Part shown: positions 1 to 5,659 of the stretch, in pieces
Layout: each line of letters opens with the position of its first letter
How positions within the stretch are numbered: the stretch's first letter is position 1
Source of the DNA: Synergistes sp.
GTDB taxonomy: Bacteria; Synergistota; Synergistia; Synergistales; Synergistaceae
Reading direction: 5' to 3'
Assembly (NCBI GenBank): GCA_016288355.1
Contig: JAEEYY010000145.1
Coordinates: forward strand, 1 to 16,082
Length of the DNA stretch: 16,082 bases
The notes under the pieces: generated by a model
The model's input: only the letters and a program-made list of their open reading frames with translations
Told to the model about the DNA's origin: nothing
Databases searched by the model: none
Translations under genes and position numbers: made by a program

Positions 1-267
1 AAGCGCGGCAACGTCGGCCACGGAGGATCTTTCAAGGACTTTCACGACCGGAAGGTCTGCCGCAGGCTCCGGTACAGGCTCTGCCGCAGGCTCCGCTGCG
101 GGCTTTTCTTTTCCTTTAAGGAAGTTCTCGACCTTTTTAACTACATCATCTTCTATGGAACTCATATGAGACTTTATGTCTATATGCAGATTTCTCAGTA
201 TCTCCATAACTTCACCGCTGCTTTTTTCCAGCGTCTTCGCAAGGTCATATACCCTGATCTTACTCAT
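1..267 (-). CDS. infB: Translation initiation factor IF-2, N-terminal part (cut by window edge)
   Basis: IF-2 is the GTPase that brings initiator fMet-tRNA to the 30S subunit. Only the first 89 residues are inside the window. Reading from ATG at 267 gives MSKIRVYDLAK, then a small helical IF2_N-type domain (about residues 1-55, with LEKSSGEVMEILRNL and IDIKSH). A Pro/Ala/Glu-rich linker follows (about 56-75), as usual before the G domain; the GTPase itself lies beyond base 1. An in-frame ATG at 273 is less likely, because AGGAG sits only two bases from it but eight bases from the ATG at 267. The start overlaps the stop of ylxQ by 8 bp, which suggests translational coupling. The gene is last of the visible rimP-nusA-ylxR-ylxQ-infB operon, an order known from Bacillus. 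Identification rests on the N-terminal domain plus context. Confidence 0.9.
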   Translation of the reverse strand, partial: MSKIRVYDLAKTLEKSSGEVMEILRNLHIDIKSHMSSIEDDVVKKVENFLKGKEKPAAEPAAEPVPEPAADLPVVKVLERSSVADVAAL

Positions 268-610
268 TGGCATCACTCCTGTCTTCACTCAATATCGATA
301 TTATCTTATCGGCAAAGCCGTTTCCGGCCGGAAGCGCCGCGGCCTGAGCCGAGGTCACGCCTATGCTTCTGCCCAAAAGCAGCCTGCCTGTATTTTCAAG
401 TCTGCAGATCTTTGCCGCTCCGCGTTCCTCCGCGGCAGCAAATCTGCGCATAGCCGATGCTCCTGTCTCTTCCGTGACAAAGAGCACAAGTTTCTTTCCG
501 CGGCGCAGCTCCTCTGTGATCTGATCCTGCCCGATCGAAAGAGCGCCAGCGGCTCTTGCCAGTCCCAGCATGGAAAGAGCCTTTTTCACCGCATCCGACG
601 GTTCATTCAT
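260..610 (-). CDS. ylxQ: L7Ae/YlxQ family ribosome-associated RNA-binding protein
   Basis: This small protein (116 aa) has the L7Ae/L30e fold signature. An N-terminal KALSMLGLARAAGALSIG segment (residues 10-27) is followed by a lysine-rich turn, LRRGKKLVLFVTEE (35-48), and a C-terminal RSIGVTSAQAAAL stretch (81-93). Family members bind kink-turn RNA; the YlxQ subgroup is encoded between ylxR and infB in Bacillus and many other bacteria. The ATG at 610 is preceded by AGAGGTG at a suitable distance and overlaps the stop of ylxR by 8 bp, while its own stop overlaps infB by 8 bp. The position in the nusA-infB operon supports a role in translation or ribosome assembly. The exact RNA target cannot be told from sequence. 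Confidence 0.85.
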   Translation of the reverse strand: MNEPSDAVKKALSMLGLARAAGALSIGQDQITEELRRGKKLVLFVTEETGASAMRRFAAAEERGAAKICRLENTGRLLLGRSIGVTSAQAAALPAGNGFADKIISILSEDRSDANE

Positions 611-893
611 CAGCGGAGCACCTCTTCAGCAGTTCTTCAAAGAGCTCGTCCGGCGCTTCCATTTTCAGAGCGCGGGCAAAAGACTTCCTCTTTTTTGCCG
701 CTTCTATGCATTCGCGCCTCGCGCAGACATAAGCTCCGCGGCCGTTGGCCTTGCCGGTAGGGTCGTAGCATACAGTCCCTTCCGGCGTTCTGACCACACG
801 GAGAAGCTCCCGTTTAGGAGACTCCTCACCGCAGCCGACGCAGGTGCGCGGACGGCGTTTTTTTACCTTCTGCTCCGGACCGGTCTTAGGCAT
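603..893 (-). CDS. ylxR: YlxR/RnpM family RNA-binding protein (DUF448)
   Basis: A basic 96-residue protein of the YlxR (DUF448) family. Visible hallmarks are RPRTCVGCGEESPKRELLRVVR (CxxC at residues 18 and 21), the nearly invariant GRGAY at 51-55, further Cys at 57 and 62, and the basic AAKKRKSFARALK helix (65-77). In Bacillus subtilis the homologue has been described as a modulator of RNase P, hence the name RnpM. It lies 5 bp after nusA and overlaps ylxQ by 8 bp, so it is clearly operonic. The only Shine-Dalgarno candidate, AGGA, is about 13 bases from the ATG and rather far, so translation may depend on coupling to nusA. Family assignment is firm; function is by homology. Confidence 0.9.
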   Translation of the reverse strand: MPKTGPEQKVKKRRPRTCVGCGEESPKRELLRVVRTPEGTVCYDPTGKANGRGAYVCARRECIEAAKKRKSFARALKMEAPDELFEELLKRCSADE

Positions 894-898
894 GCGGT

Positions 899-2068
899 CT
901 ATTTCTTCCTGTCCTTCTTACGCGGCTTTTCTGCAGGAAGATCGTCAAAAAGGCTGTCCGCGGCGGAGCTGCCGGATTCCGGTTCCGATATGTCCATGAA
1001 GAGATCCTTCATCGTAGGCAGCTTCTCTTCCTCCTTGACCTTGATATCTATCTTCCAGCCGGTCAGGCGCGCGGCAAGACGCACGTTCTGTCCGGCCTTG
1101 CCTATCGCAAGCGACAGCTGGTCGGGACGCACATAGACTGTGACCGAGCGGTCCTGGTCAAGGAGAGGCTCTATGCGGACTATCTTTGCCGGAGAAAGCG
1201 CGTTTGTTATATATTTCAGAGGATCGCTGTTGTATACGATTATATCTATCCTCTCTCCTATAAGCTCGTCGCTGATGGCCCTGATGCGCTGCCCCTGTTT
1301 CCCGACGCAGGCTCCGAGAGGCTCTACGTTCACATCGAGCGTGGATACGGCTATCTTAGCCCTGGTACCGGCTTCGCGGGCGATGTTGCGTATCTCGACT
1401 ATGCCGTCTTTGATCTCGGGCACCTGGACCTCGAGCAGTCTGCGCAGAAGCCCCGGATGCGTGCGCGAGACGATTATGCGCGGCCCGCGCGTAGTCTGGC
1501 GGACGTCCAGCAGGTAGAACTTCTTCAGGCTTCCGGCGAGATATTTTTCACCAAGAATCTTTTCTTCCTTAGGCATGATAGCTTCAGTCTTGTCGTTGAG
1601 ACGGACCAGTATCTGGTCGCCTTCGGCCTTAAAGACGGTCCCGGATATCACGTTGCCGATCTTATCGGCAAACTGCTCGTAGACCACCTGACGCTCAGCA
1701 TCCTTAAGCTTCTGAATGATCACCTGACGCGCCGTCTGCGCCGCGATGCGCCCGAAATCCTCCGGGAAAACCTCGGTGCGGATGAAGTCGCCCGCGGCAA
1801 CGTCGTTATAGCCGCGTGCCTTTGCTTCTTCAAGGGTAAGCTCTGCGTCAGGGTTATTTACCTCTTCTACGATCTCATAGACCTCATAAAGCGAAAATTC
1901 GCCGCTTTCGACATCTATATATACCTCGGTCTGATGATTGCCGCCTTTGAATTTCTTGTATGCGGAGACCATCGCCGATTCAAGGCTTGAGACTATTATC
2001 TCTTCAGAGAGGCCTTTTTCCTCTTCGATCTGCTTAAGGACCTTTTTAAAATCTGTTCCAAGCTTCAT
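899..2068 (-). CDS. nusA: Transcription termination/antitermination protein NusA
   Basis: NusA binds RNA polymerase and nascent RNA and modulates pausing, intrinsic termination and antitermination. The 389-residue product shows the expected order: an N-terminal polymerase-binding domain (about 1-125, with LESAMVSAYKK), an S1 domain (about 135-200, GNVISGTVFKAEGDQILVRL), KH1 (about 230-280, GACVGKQGQRIRAI with GxxG at 256-259) and KH2 (about 300-345, LSLAIGKAGQNVRLA with GxxG at 323-326). There are no C-terminal acidic repeats of the E. coli type. The protein instead ends in a short acidic stretch followed by a basic tail, KPRKKDRKK. The ATG at 2068 has AAAGGGG upstream with rather long spacing. 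It follows rimP after 39 bp. NusA could itself act on the terminator-like hairpin in the rimP leader, an inference from other bacteria. Confidence 0.97.
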   Translation of the reverse strand: MKLGTDFKKVLKQIEEEKGLSEEIIVSSLESAMVSAYKKFKGGNHQTEVYIDVESGEFSLYEVYEIVEEVNNPDAELTLEEAKARGYNDVAAGDFIRTEVFPEDFGRIAAQTARQVIIQKLKDAERQVVYEQFADKIGNVISGTVFKAEGDQILVRLNDKTEAIMPKEEKILGEKYLAGSLKKFYLLDVRQTTRGPRIIVSRTHPGLLRRLLEVQVPEIKDGIVEIRNIAREAGTRAKIAVSTLDVNVEPLGACVGKQGQRIRAISDELIGERIDIIVYNSDPLKYITNALSPAKIVRIEPLLDQDRSVTVYVRPDQLSLAIGKAGQNVRLAARLTGWKIDIKVKEEEKLPTMKDLFMDISEPESGSSAADSLFDDLPAEKPRKKDRKK

Positions 2069-2107
2069 TTTTTCCGTTTTTCCCCTTTCGTGAATCAGTT
2101 TATTTTT

Positions 2108-2611
2108 TTATTTTTTCTTCTTCGGGAGCTTGCGGAAGGTTTTTTTCTGCCCCTTCTGCGGCGCGCATACAAGATGCGCACTCTTTATGTCTCCTAAAGG
2201 AATTTTCAGTTCTCGCCCGTCCGCGTTCAACAGCACCATATCGTCTTCGGTCACTCCTGCGATGACCCCCTCCGCCGAGCCTCCTTCCGGCAGCAGGCGC
2301 ATACTCACGGCGCTTCCGGCAAAACGCCTGTAGTCTTCCGCGCAGAAAAGCGGCCTTTCGGCGCCGGGAGAACTTACCTCCAGCATATAATGCTCCGGCA
2401 GCATATCTTCTATTTCGTCCAGGTATGGACTCAGGCCGCGAGAAACGGTCTCGCAGTCGCCGGTGTCCACTCCGCCGGGCATTTCAAGAAAGACGCGCAG
2501 AACGTAAACGCCGGCCTCGGACACGAGCTCCGTCCCGGCACACTCATAACCCATTGCTTCGACACGCGCGCGCAGCTCGTTTTTCACCGCCCCGTACCGT
2601 TCTTTTTCCAA
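2108..2611 (-). CDS. rimP: Ribosome maturation factor RimP
   Basis: RimP assists 30S subunit assembly. The 167-residue product carries the family signature GVDTGDCETVSRGLSPYL (residues 47-64) and YMLEVSSPGAERPL (75-88), then a C-terminal SH3-like domain (about 93-150). A lysine-rich tail, GQKKTFRKLPKKKK, closes it. The reading frame is open further upstream, with other possible starts. The TTG at 2609-2611 is chosen because a perfect GGAGG (2620-2624) lies 8 bases before it, homology begins right there, and the hairpin and -10 box of the operon lie inside the upstream extension. Length then matches the family (about 150-170 aa). It is the first gene of the rimP-nusA-ylxR-ylxQ-infB operon. Confidence 0.93.
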   Translation of the reverse strand: MEKERYGAVKNELRARVEAMGYECAGTELVSEAGVYVLRVFLEMPGGVDTGDCETVSRGLSPYLDEIEDMLPEHYMLEVSSPGAERPLFCAEDYRRFAGSAVSMRLLPEGGSAEGVIAGVTEDDMVLLNADGRELKIPLGDIKSAHLVCAPQKGQKKTFRKLPKKKK

Positions 2612-2630
2612 GAAAACCGCCTCCGGTAAC

Positions 2631-2658
2631 AAAAGAAGAGTGGGCGGACCCACTCTTC
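2631..2658 (-). terminator. Terminator-like hairpin in the rimP leader (possible attenuator)
   Basis: Read on the minus strand, GAAGAGTGGG, the loop TCCG and CCCACTCTTC form a perfect 10-bp stem with a tetraloop. The tract TTTTGTT follows directly. Only this strand has a T run, so it is oriented with the rimP operon. It ends about 6 bases before the rimP GGAGG and begins about 20 bases after the predicted transcription start. It therefore lies in the mRNA leader rather than at the end of a gene. A second, weaker inverted repeat, CAGATG/CATCTG (2659-2664 and 2680-2685), abuts its 5' arm. Attenuation is inference; the hairpin is seen directly. Confidence 0.75.
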
Positions 2659-2686
2659 CAGATGTTTTCTCTGAATTAGCATCTGA

Positions 2687-2715
2687 ATTGTAACACAAAG
2701 CAAAAAAAAAGCAAA
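2687..2715 (-). promoter_or_regulatory. Candidate promoter of the rimP-nusA-infB operon
   Basis: On the minus strand TACAAT (2687-2692) is preceded by TG plus one base (2695-2693), which makes an extended -10 element. With a 17-bp spacer the -35 is the poor hexamer TTTGCT (2710-2715); the spacer itself is a T tract. The predicted start, near 2680, gives a leader of about 70 nt that holds the hairpin at 2635-2658. Supported by motif and position only. Confidence 0.55.
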
Positions 2716-2754
2716 CAAAACTGAAGAAGCGCCTCGCGGACAAACAGCGGTGCA

Positions 2755-2808
2755 TTGACAACTTTTTGCAGTTAATGTTGACATATTTCCGCTGATCAAT
2801 GCTAAAAT
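2755..2808 (+). promoter_or_regulatory. Candidate promoter region of the symporter gene, with two TTGACA boxes
   Basis: Two perfect TTGACA hexamers occur 23 bp apart (2755-2760 and 2778-2783) in an AT-rich stretch before the symporter. The second is followed, after a long 19-bp spacer, by TAAAAT (2803-2808). The first has no good -10 at normal spacing. A start near 2815 would leave a leader of about 60 nt up to the GTG at 2876. The 264-bp gap between rimP and this gene is thus a divergent control region; apart from the two promoters and the rimP leader I see nothing else in it. Confidence 0.5.
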
Positions 2809-2875
2809 AGTAAAAGACATCATCTTTGTTCATCTTTTTTATTTTTATACTTCATATTAATAGGGGGGTATCATT

Positions 2876-4105
2876 GTGAAGGAAAAGAAACAAATGTCAC
2901 TGATAGCAAAGATAGGAATAGGTTTTATCATAGGGCTTGTTCTGGGCTTTATCATCGGCCCCATGGCTTCTGATACGCCGTTCATCTCAAAGGTCGTGCT
3001 GCCTGTGCTGCAGCTTATAGGAAACATCTTCCTGTCGCTGCTGAAGATGCTCATAGTGCCGCTCGTTTTCTCGAGCCTCGTGATGGGAGCGTCTTCGATA
3101 GGCGATCCCAAGGTGCTCGGCCGCATCGGTGTGAAAACAGTAGCCTTTTACCTCTGCACTACAGTCGTAGCCATAGCGATAGGGCTGCTGCTCGGCAATA
3201 TAGTCCAGCCCGGCGTCGGCATGGCGATAGAGGGTGCGAAGGGCGCGGCGAAAGAATCTCAGACGGTATTCGAGGTCATTCTAAATATCTTCCCCGCCAA
3301 CCCGCTCAGGGCGCTCGTCGACGGCATAATGCTCCAGGTCATCGTATTCGCGCTCTTCCTGGGCGTAGCGGCTACGCTTATCGGTGAAAAGGGCAAAGCT
3401 TTCCTCGAATTCAACCGCTCCCTCGCTGAAGTCATGTTCAAGGTAACCGCCATCGTAATGAAGACCGCGCCGCTTGGTATATTCGCGCTGATAGCGGTAA
3501 CTGCGGCAAAATACGGCCCTGCGGTCCTTGCGCCGTTTGCCAAGGTCATATTCGCCATCTATCTCGGCTGCATACTGCAGATGATCATCGTCTACTCGGG
3601 ACTCATCGCAGGCATAGTGCACAGGAGTCCGATATGGTTCTTCAAAGGCGTGCGTGAGGCGATGCTCGCGGCATTCGTTACCAGGACCAGCGCCGGGGTC
3701 CTGCCGATCTCGATGAACAACGTGCAGAAAAATCTGGGCGTCAGCGAGGATGTCTCTTCATTCGTGCTGCCGCTCGGAGCTACGATCAACATGGACGGCA
3801 CCGCGATATACGAAGGCGTCTGCGCGCTCTTCATAGCTCAGGCTTTCGGAATGGATCTGAGCCTGAGCGCACAGCTGGGCATTCTCTTGACCGCTACGCT
3901 TGCTTCGATAGGCACGGCCGGCGTACCGGGAGCCGGGCTCATCATGCTCTCGATGGTGCTGCTCTCGGCGGGGCTGCCGGTAGAGGGCATGGCGCTCGTG
4001 GCAGGCATAGACGCAGTGCTGGATATGGCGAGGACCTGCGTCAACGTGACCGGAGACATGTGCGTCTCGGCTGTCATAGCAAAGACAGAAGGCGAAAAGC
4101 TCTGA
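2876..4105 (+). CDS. Dicarboxylate/amino acid:cation symporter (DAACS/SDF family, GltPh-like)
   Basis: A 409-residue inner-membrane transporter of the glutamate/aspartate (EAAT, GltPh) fold, taking up acidic amino acids or dicarboxylates with Na+ or H+. Visible hallmarks are hairpin HP1 TRTSAGVLPISM (269-280), the ion-binding NMDGT in TM7 (305-309), HP2 IGTAGVPGAG (345-354), and TM8 GIDAVLDMARTCVNVTGD (377-394). The TM8 residues matching GltPh Asp390, Asp394, Arg397, Thr398, Asn401 and Asp405 are all present (Asp379, Asp383, Arg386, Thr387, Asn390, Asp394). Arg386 argues for an acidic substrate. The start is GTG at 2876, seven to eight bases after AGGGGGG; an ATG at codon 7 lacks such a site. 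It stands alone, divergent from rimP and in front of infC. Glutamate, aspartate, succinate or fumarate cannot be told apart here. Confidence 0.93.
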   Translation: MKEKKQMSLIAKIGIGFIIGLVLGFIIGPMASDTPFISKVVLPVLQLIGNIFLSLLKMLIVPLVFSSLVMGASSIGDPKVLGRIGVKTVAFYLCTTVVAIAIGLLLGNIVQPGVGMAIEGAKGAAKESQTVFEVILNIFPANPLRALVDGIMLQVIVFALFLGVAATLIGEKGKAFLEFNRSLAEVMFKVTAIVMKTAPLGIFALIAVTAAKYGPAVLAPFAKVIFAIYLGCILQMIIVYSGLIAGIVHRSPIWFFKGVREAMLAAFVTRTSAGVLPISMNNVQKNLGVSEDVSSFVLPLGATINMDGTAIYEGVCALFIAQAFGMDLSLSAQLGILLTATLASIGTAGVPGAGLIMLSMVLLSAGLPVEGMALVAGIDAVLDMARTCVNVTGDMCVSAVIAKTEGEKL

Positions 4106-4339
4106 TAATCCCTGCGGGATGCGGCAAAAGTTATATATCACAAATAGCTTGCATTCCGCATAACATCGTGGTAATATATCCAAGCTGATCATTCAGCGGT
4201 TATTAAGCAGAGGCCGCCCCTCTCGCCTGCCGGCGCAGTTAGCTGTCAGGCTGACCGAACGAAAGGATATTTCAAAGGTCCGGGCTCACTCTGTGTGTCC
4301 GGGCTTTTTTTAAGCAGAAATTTTAGGAGGTGTAATGCC
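4106..4339 (+). promoter_or_regulatory. Intergenic control region and leader of infC-rpmI-rplT
   Basis: These 234 bp hold a possible promoter, TTGCAT (4149-4154), a 17-bp spacer and TAATAT (4172-4177), predicting a start near 4184 and a leader of about 155 nt. Inside the leader are small GC-rich hairpins: AGAGG/CCTCT (4210-4224) and CTGC/GCAG with a CGGC loop, near 4228-4239. Then comes the strong terminator at 4278-4311. The 9-mer TTAAGCAGA occurs twice (4203-4211 and 4310-4318). In Bacillus and E. coli the infC operon is controlled by L20 binding to its leader. This arrangement fits such control but I cannot show an L20 site. No better terminator for the symporter gene is visible. Confidence 0.5.
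4278..4311 (+). terminator. Strong intrinsic terminator in the infC leader (probable attenuator)
   Basis: GTCCGGGC (4278-4285) occurs again at 4297-4304. Because it is self-complementary with G-U pairs, the two copies form an 8-bp stem. Inside it, CAC pairs with GTG around a TCT loop after one T-T mismatch. Seven T residues (4305-4311) follow at once, as in a classical Rho-independent terminator. It ends 13 bases before the infC ribosome-binding site, so it can end transcripts before infC. It may serve both as terminator of the upstream symporter gene and as attenuator of the infC operon. Confidence 0.8.
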
Positions 4340-4343
4340 ATAG
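4335..4343 (+). other. Two-codon reading frame AUG-CCA-UAG overlapping the infC start
   Basis: An ATG at 4335 sits only 4 bases after AGGAGG and is followed by CCA and the stop TAG at 4341-4343. That stop overlaps the proposed AUA start of infC (4340-4342) by two bases, in a different frame. It could compete for, or feed, initiation at AUA; or it may be silent because the spacing to the Shine-Dalgarno is short. Confidence 0.4.
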
Positions 4344-4987
4344 CAAACACAAGGGAAGACGAACCCCGCGTCAATTCTGAGATAACTACTCCGGAGATTC
4401 TCCTGATCGACGAGATGAACACGAAGCGCGGAGTGGTAAAGATCCAGGAAGCGCTCAGAATGGCGGAGGCAGCAGAGCTTGATTTAGTTGAGGTCGCCCC
4501 GCAGGCGCAGCCGCCGGTCTGCCGCATAATGAATTACGGCAAGTACCGCTTCCAGCAGCAAAAGCGCGACAAGGAAGCTCATAAGAAGCAGAAGAATCAG
4601 GTCGTAAAAGAGATAAAAATGCGTCCGAAGATCGATCTGCACGACTATGACTTCAAGGTCAAGGCGATACAGACATTCCTGAAGGCCGGAAACCGCGTGA
4701 AGGTATCGGTCTTCTTCAGAGGACGCGAGATGGCTTTCCTCGACAGAGGGCGTGAAGTTCTGAGCAAAGTTTCCGACGCAGTGGCTGAATTCGGCAAGGT
4801 CGAAACGGAACCGCGCATGGAAGGCGCCTATATGAGGATAATGATAGCTCCGAACTCGGAGAGCCCTGTGAAGAAACAGCAGCCGCGCCAGAAAAAAGAA
4901 GCGGAAGCTCCGCAGGAACAGCCCAAGGCGCAGCAGCAGAAGACAAAGGTCAAGAAGAATTTTCTGCCGGACGCAGATCAGATATAA
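4340..4987 (+). CDS. infC: Translation initiation factor IF-3, proposed AUA start
   Basis: IF-3 binds the 30S subunit, keeps subunits apart and checks the start codon. The product (215 aa from AUA) begins ANTREDEPRVNSEI, the normal IF-3 N-terminus. The N-domain runs to about residue 75 (VAPQAQPPVCRIMNYGKYRF at 52-71), the linker is lysine-rich, and the C-domain spans about 90-171 (IKMRPKIDLHDYDFKVK, FFRGREM). AGGAGG at 4325-4330 lies nine bases before ATA at 4340, while no ATG, GTG or TTG is in frame at a useful place. The only upstream alternative, GTG at 4295, is inside the terminator hairpin. Rare starts (AUU, AUC, AUA) are a known self-regulation device of infC. A 44-residue Gln/Lys/Pro-rich tail (172-215) extends beyond the usual C-terminus. 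First gene of infC-rpmI-rplT. Confidence 0.93.
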   Translation: MANTREDEPRVNSEITTPEILLIDEMNTKRGVVKIQEALRMAEAAELDLVEVAPQAQPPVCRIMNYGKYRFQQQKRDKEAHKKQKNQVVKEIKMRPKIDLHDYDFKVKAIQTFLKAGNRVKVSVFFRGREMAFLDRGREVLSKVSDAVAEFGKVETEPRMEGAYMRIMIAPNSESPVKKQQPRQKKEAEAPQEQPKAQQQKTKVKKNFLPDADQI

Positions 4988-5040
4988 AAGCCCCGGTCTA
5001 TGTCCCGGGCATGAAATGTCAGTTAGAGGAGGACAAATAT

Positions 5041-5238
5041 ATGCCTAAATTGAAATCACATTCAGCAACCAAGAAACGCTTCCATCTCACTGCCAGCGGC
5101 AAAGTATCTTTCAAAAAGAGCGGACGCGGACACCTTCTTTCTTCGAAAAACTCAAAGCGTCTCCGCACGCTGAGGAAAAAGGGCATCCTGCCGGCAGGCA
5201 TAGAGCAGCATATAAAGAAGATGCTTCCCTACGCGTAG
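5041..5238 (+). CDS. rpmI: 50S ribosomal protein L35
   Basis: L35, 65 residues, basic, with the standard start MPKLKSHSATKKRFHLTASGK and the GILPAGIEQHIKKMLPY ending. The frame is open further upstream (an ATG at 5011), but the ATG at 5041 has AGAGGAGG (5025-5032) eight bases ahead and gives the family's normal length. It follows infC after 53 bp. That gap contains a short GC-rich hairpin (CCCGG 4992-4996 with CCGGG 5005-5009) without a T tract, so it is not a terminator but may influence the ratio of infC to rpmI-rplT expression. Middle gene of the conserved infC-rpmI-rplT operon. Confidence 0.97.
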   Translation: MPKLKSHSATKKRFHLTASGKVSFKKSGRGHLLSSKNSKRLRTLRKKGILPAGIEQHIKKMLPYA

Positions 5239-5269
5239 TGCGGGGAAAATCTCAAAGGAGTGAACTGTC

Positions 5270-5620
5270 ATGAGAGTAAAAGGTTCAAGCGCCAGCCGCA
5301 GCAAGCAGAAAAAATTATATAAGATCACAAAGGGATTCTGGGGACGCAAGAAGAACGTATACCGCCGCGCACGCGAAGCTTACCTGCACGCGCTTACCAG
5401 CGCCTTCGCGGGACGCAAAAACAAGAAACGCGATTTCCGTAAGCTCTGGATAGTCCGCATAAACGCGGCCGCACGCGCAAACGGCATAGCCTACAGCGCC
5501 CTTATCAACGGGCTCAAGAAAGCTGATATCGTCATCAACCGCAAGATGCTTGCGGATCTTGCCGTCAACGACGCGCCCGCCTTTACGCAGCTTGTAGAAA
5601 AGGCCCGCGCAGCACTGTAA
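5270..5620 (+). CDS. rplT: 50S ribosomal protein L20
   Basis: L20, 116 residues, an early 23S rRNA-binding assembly protein. The sequence shows the typical basic N-terminal helix MRVKGSSASRSKQKKLYKITKGFWGRKKN. The globular C-terminal half includes RDFRKLWIVRINAAARANG and YSALINGLKKADIVINRKML. AAAGGAG (5254-5260) lies nine bases before the ATG. It follows rpmI after 31 bp. In E. coli and Bacillus, L20 represses its own operon by binding the mRNA; here it is the natural candidate effector for the infC leader. No clear terminator follows before the potassium transporter gene 39 bp downstream, so read-through is possible. Confidence 0.97.
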   Translation: MRVKGSSASRSKQKKLYKITKGFWGRKKNVYRRAREAYLHALTSAFAGRKNKKRDFRKLWIVRINAAARANGIAYSALINGLKKADIVINRKMLADLAVNDAPAFTQLVEKARAAL

Positions 5621-5659
5621 AAACAGCGGCGCTGCATTAACAGCCGAGTGTGAAATGCT

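Noticed and set aside
176..1990. Plus-strand open frames opposite ylxQ, ylxR and nusA
   Set aside because: Antisense to well-conserved genes, low-complexity Arg/Ser-rich products and no start signals.
2612..2833. Upstream extension of rimP with a hydrophobic stretch (looks like a signal or membrane segment)
   Set aside because: It would run through the -10 box and the leader hairpin; the TTG at 2611 with a perfect GGAGG fits the family start.
4109..4121. Small hairpin ATCCC/GGGAT after the symporter gene as its terminator
   Set aside because: Only five base pairs and no T tract follows.
4295..4339. GTG at 4295 as infC start
   Set aside because: It lies in the 3' arm of the terminator, has no ribosome-binding site, and adds residues not found in IF-3.
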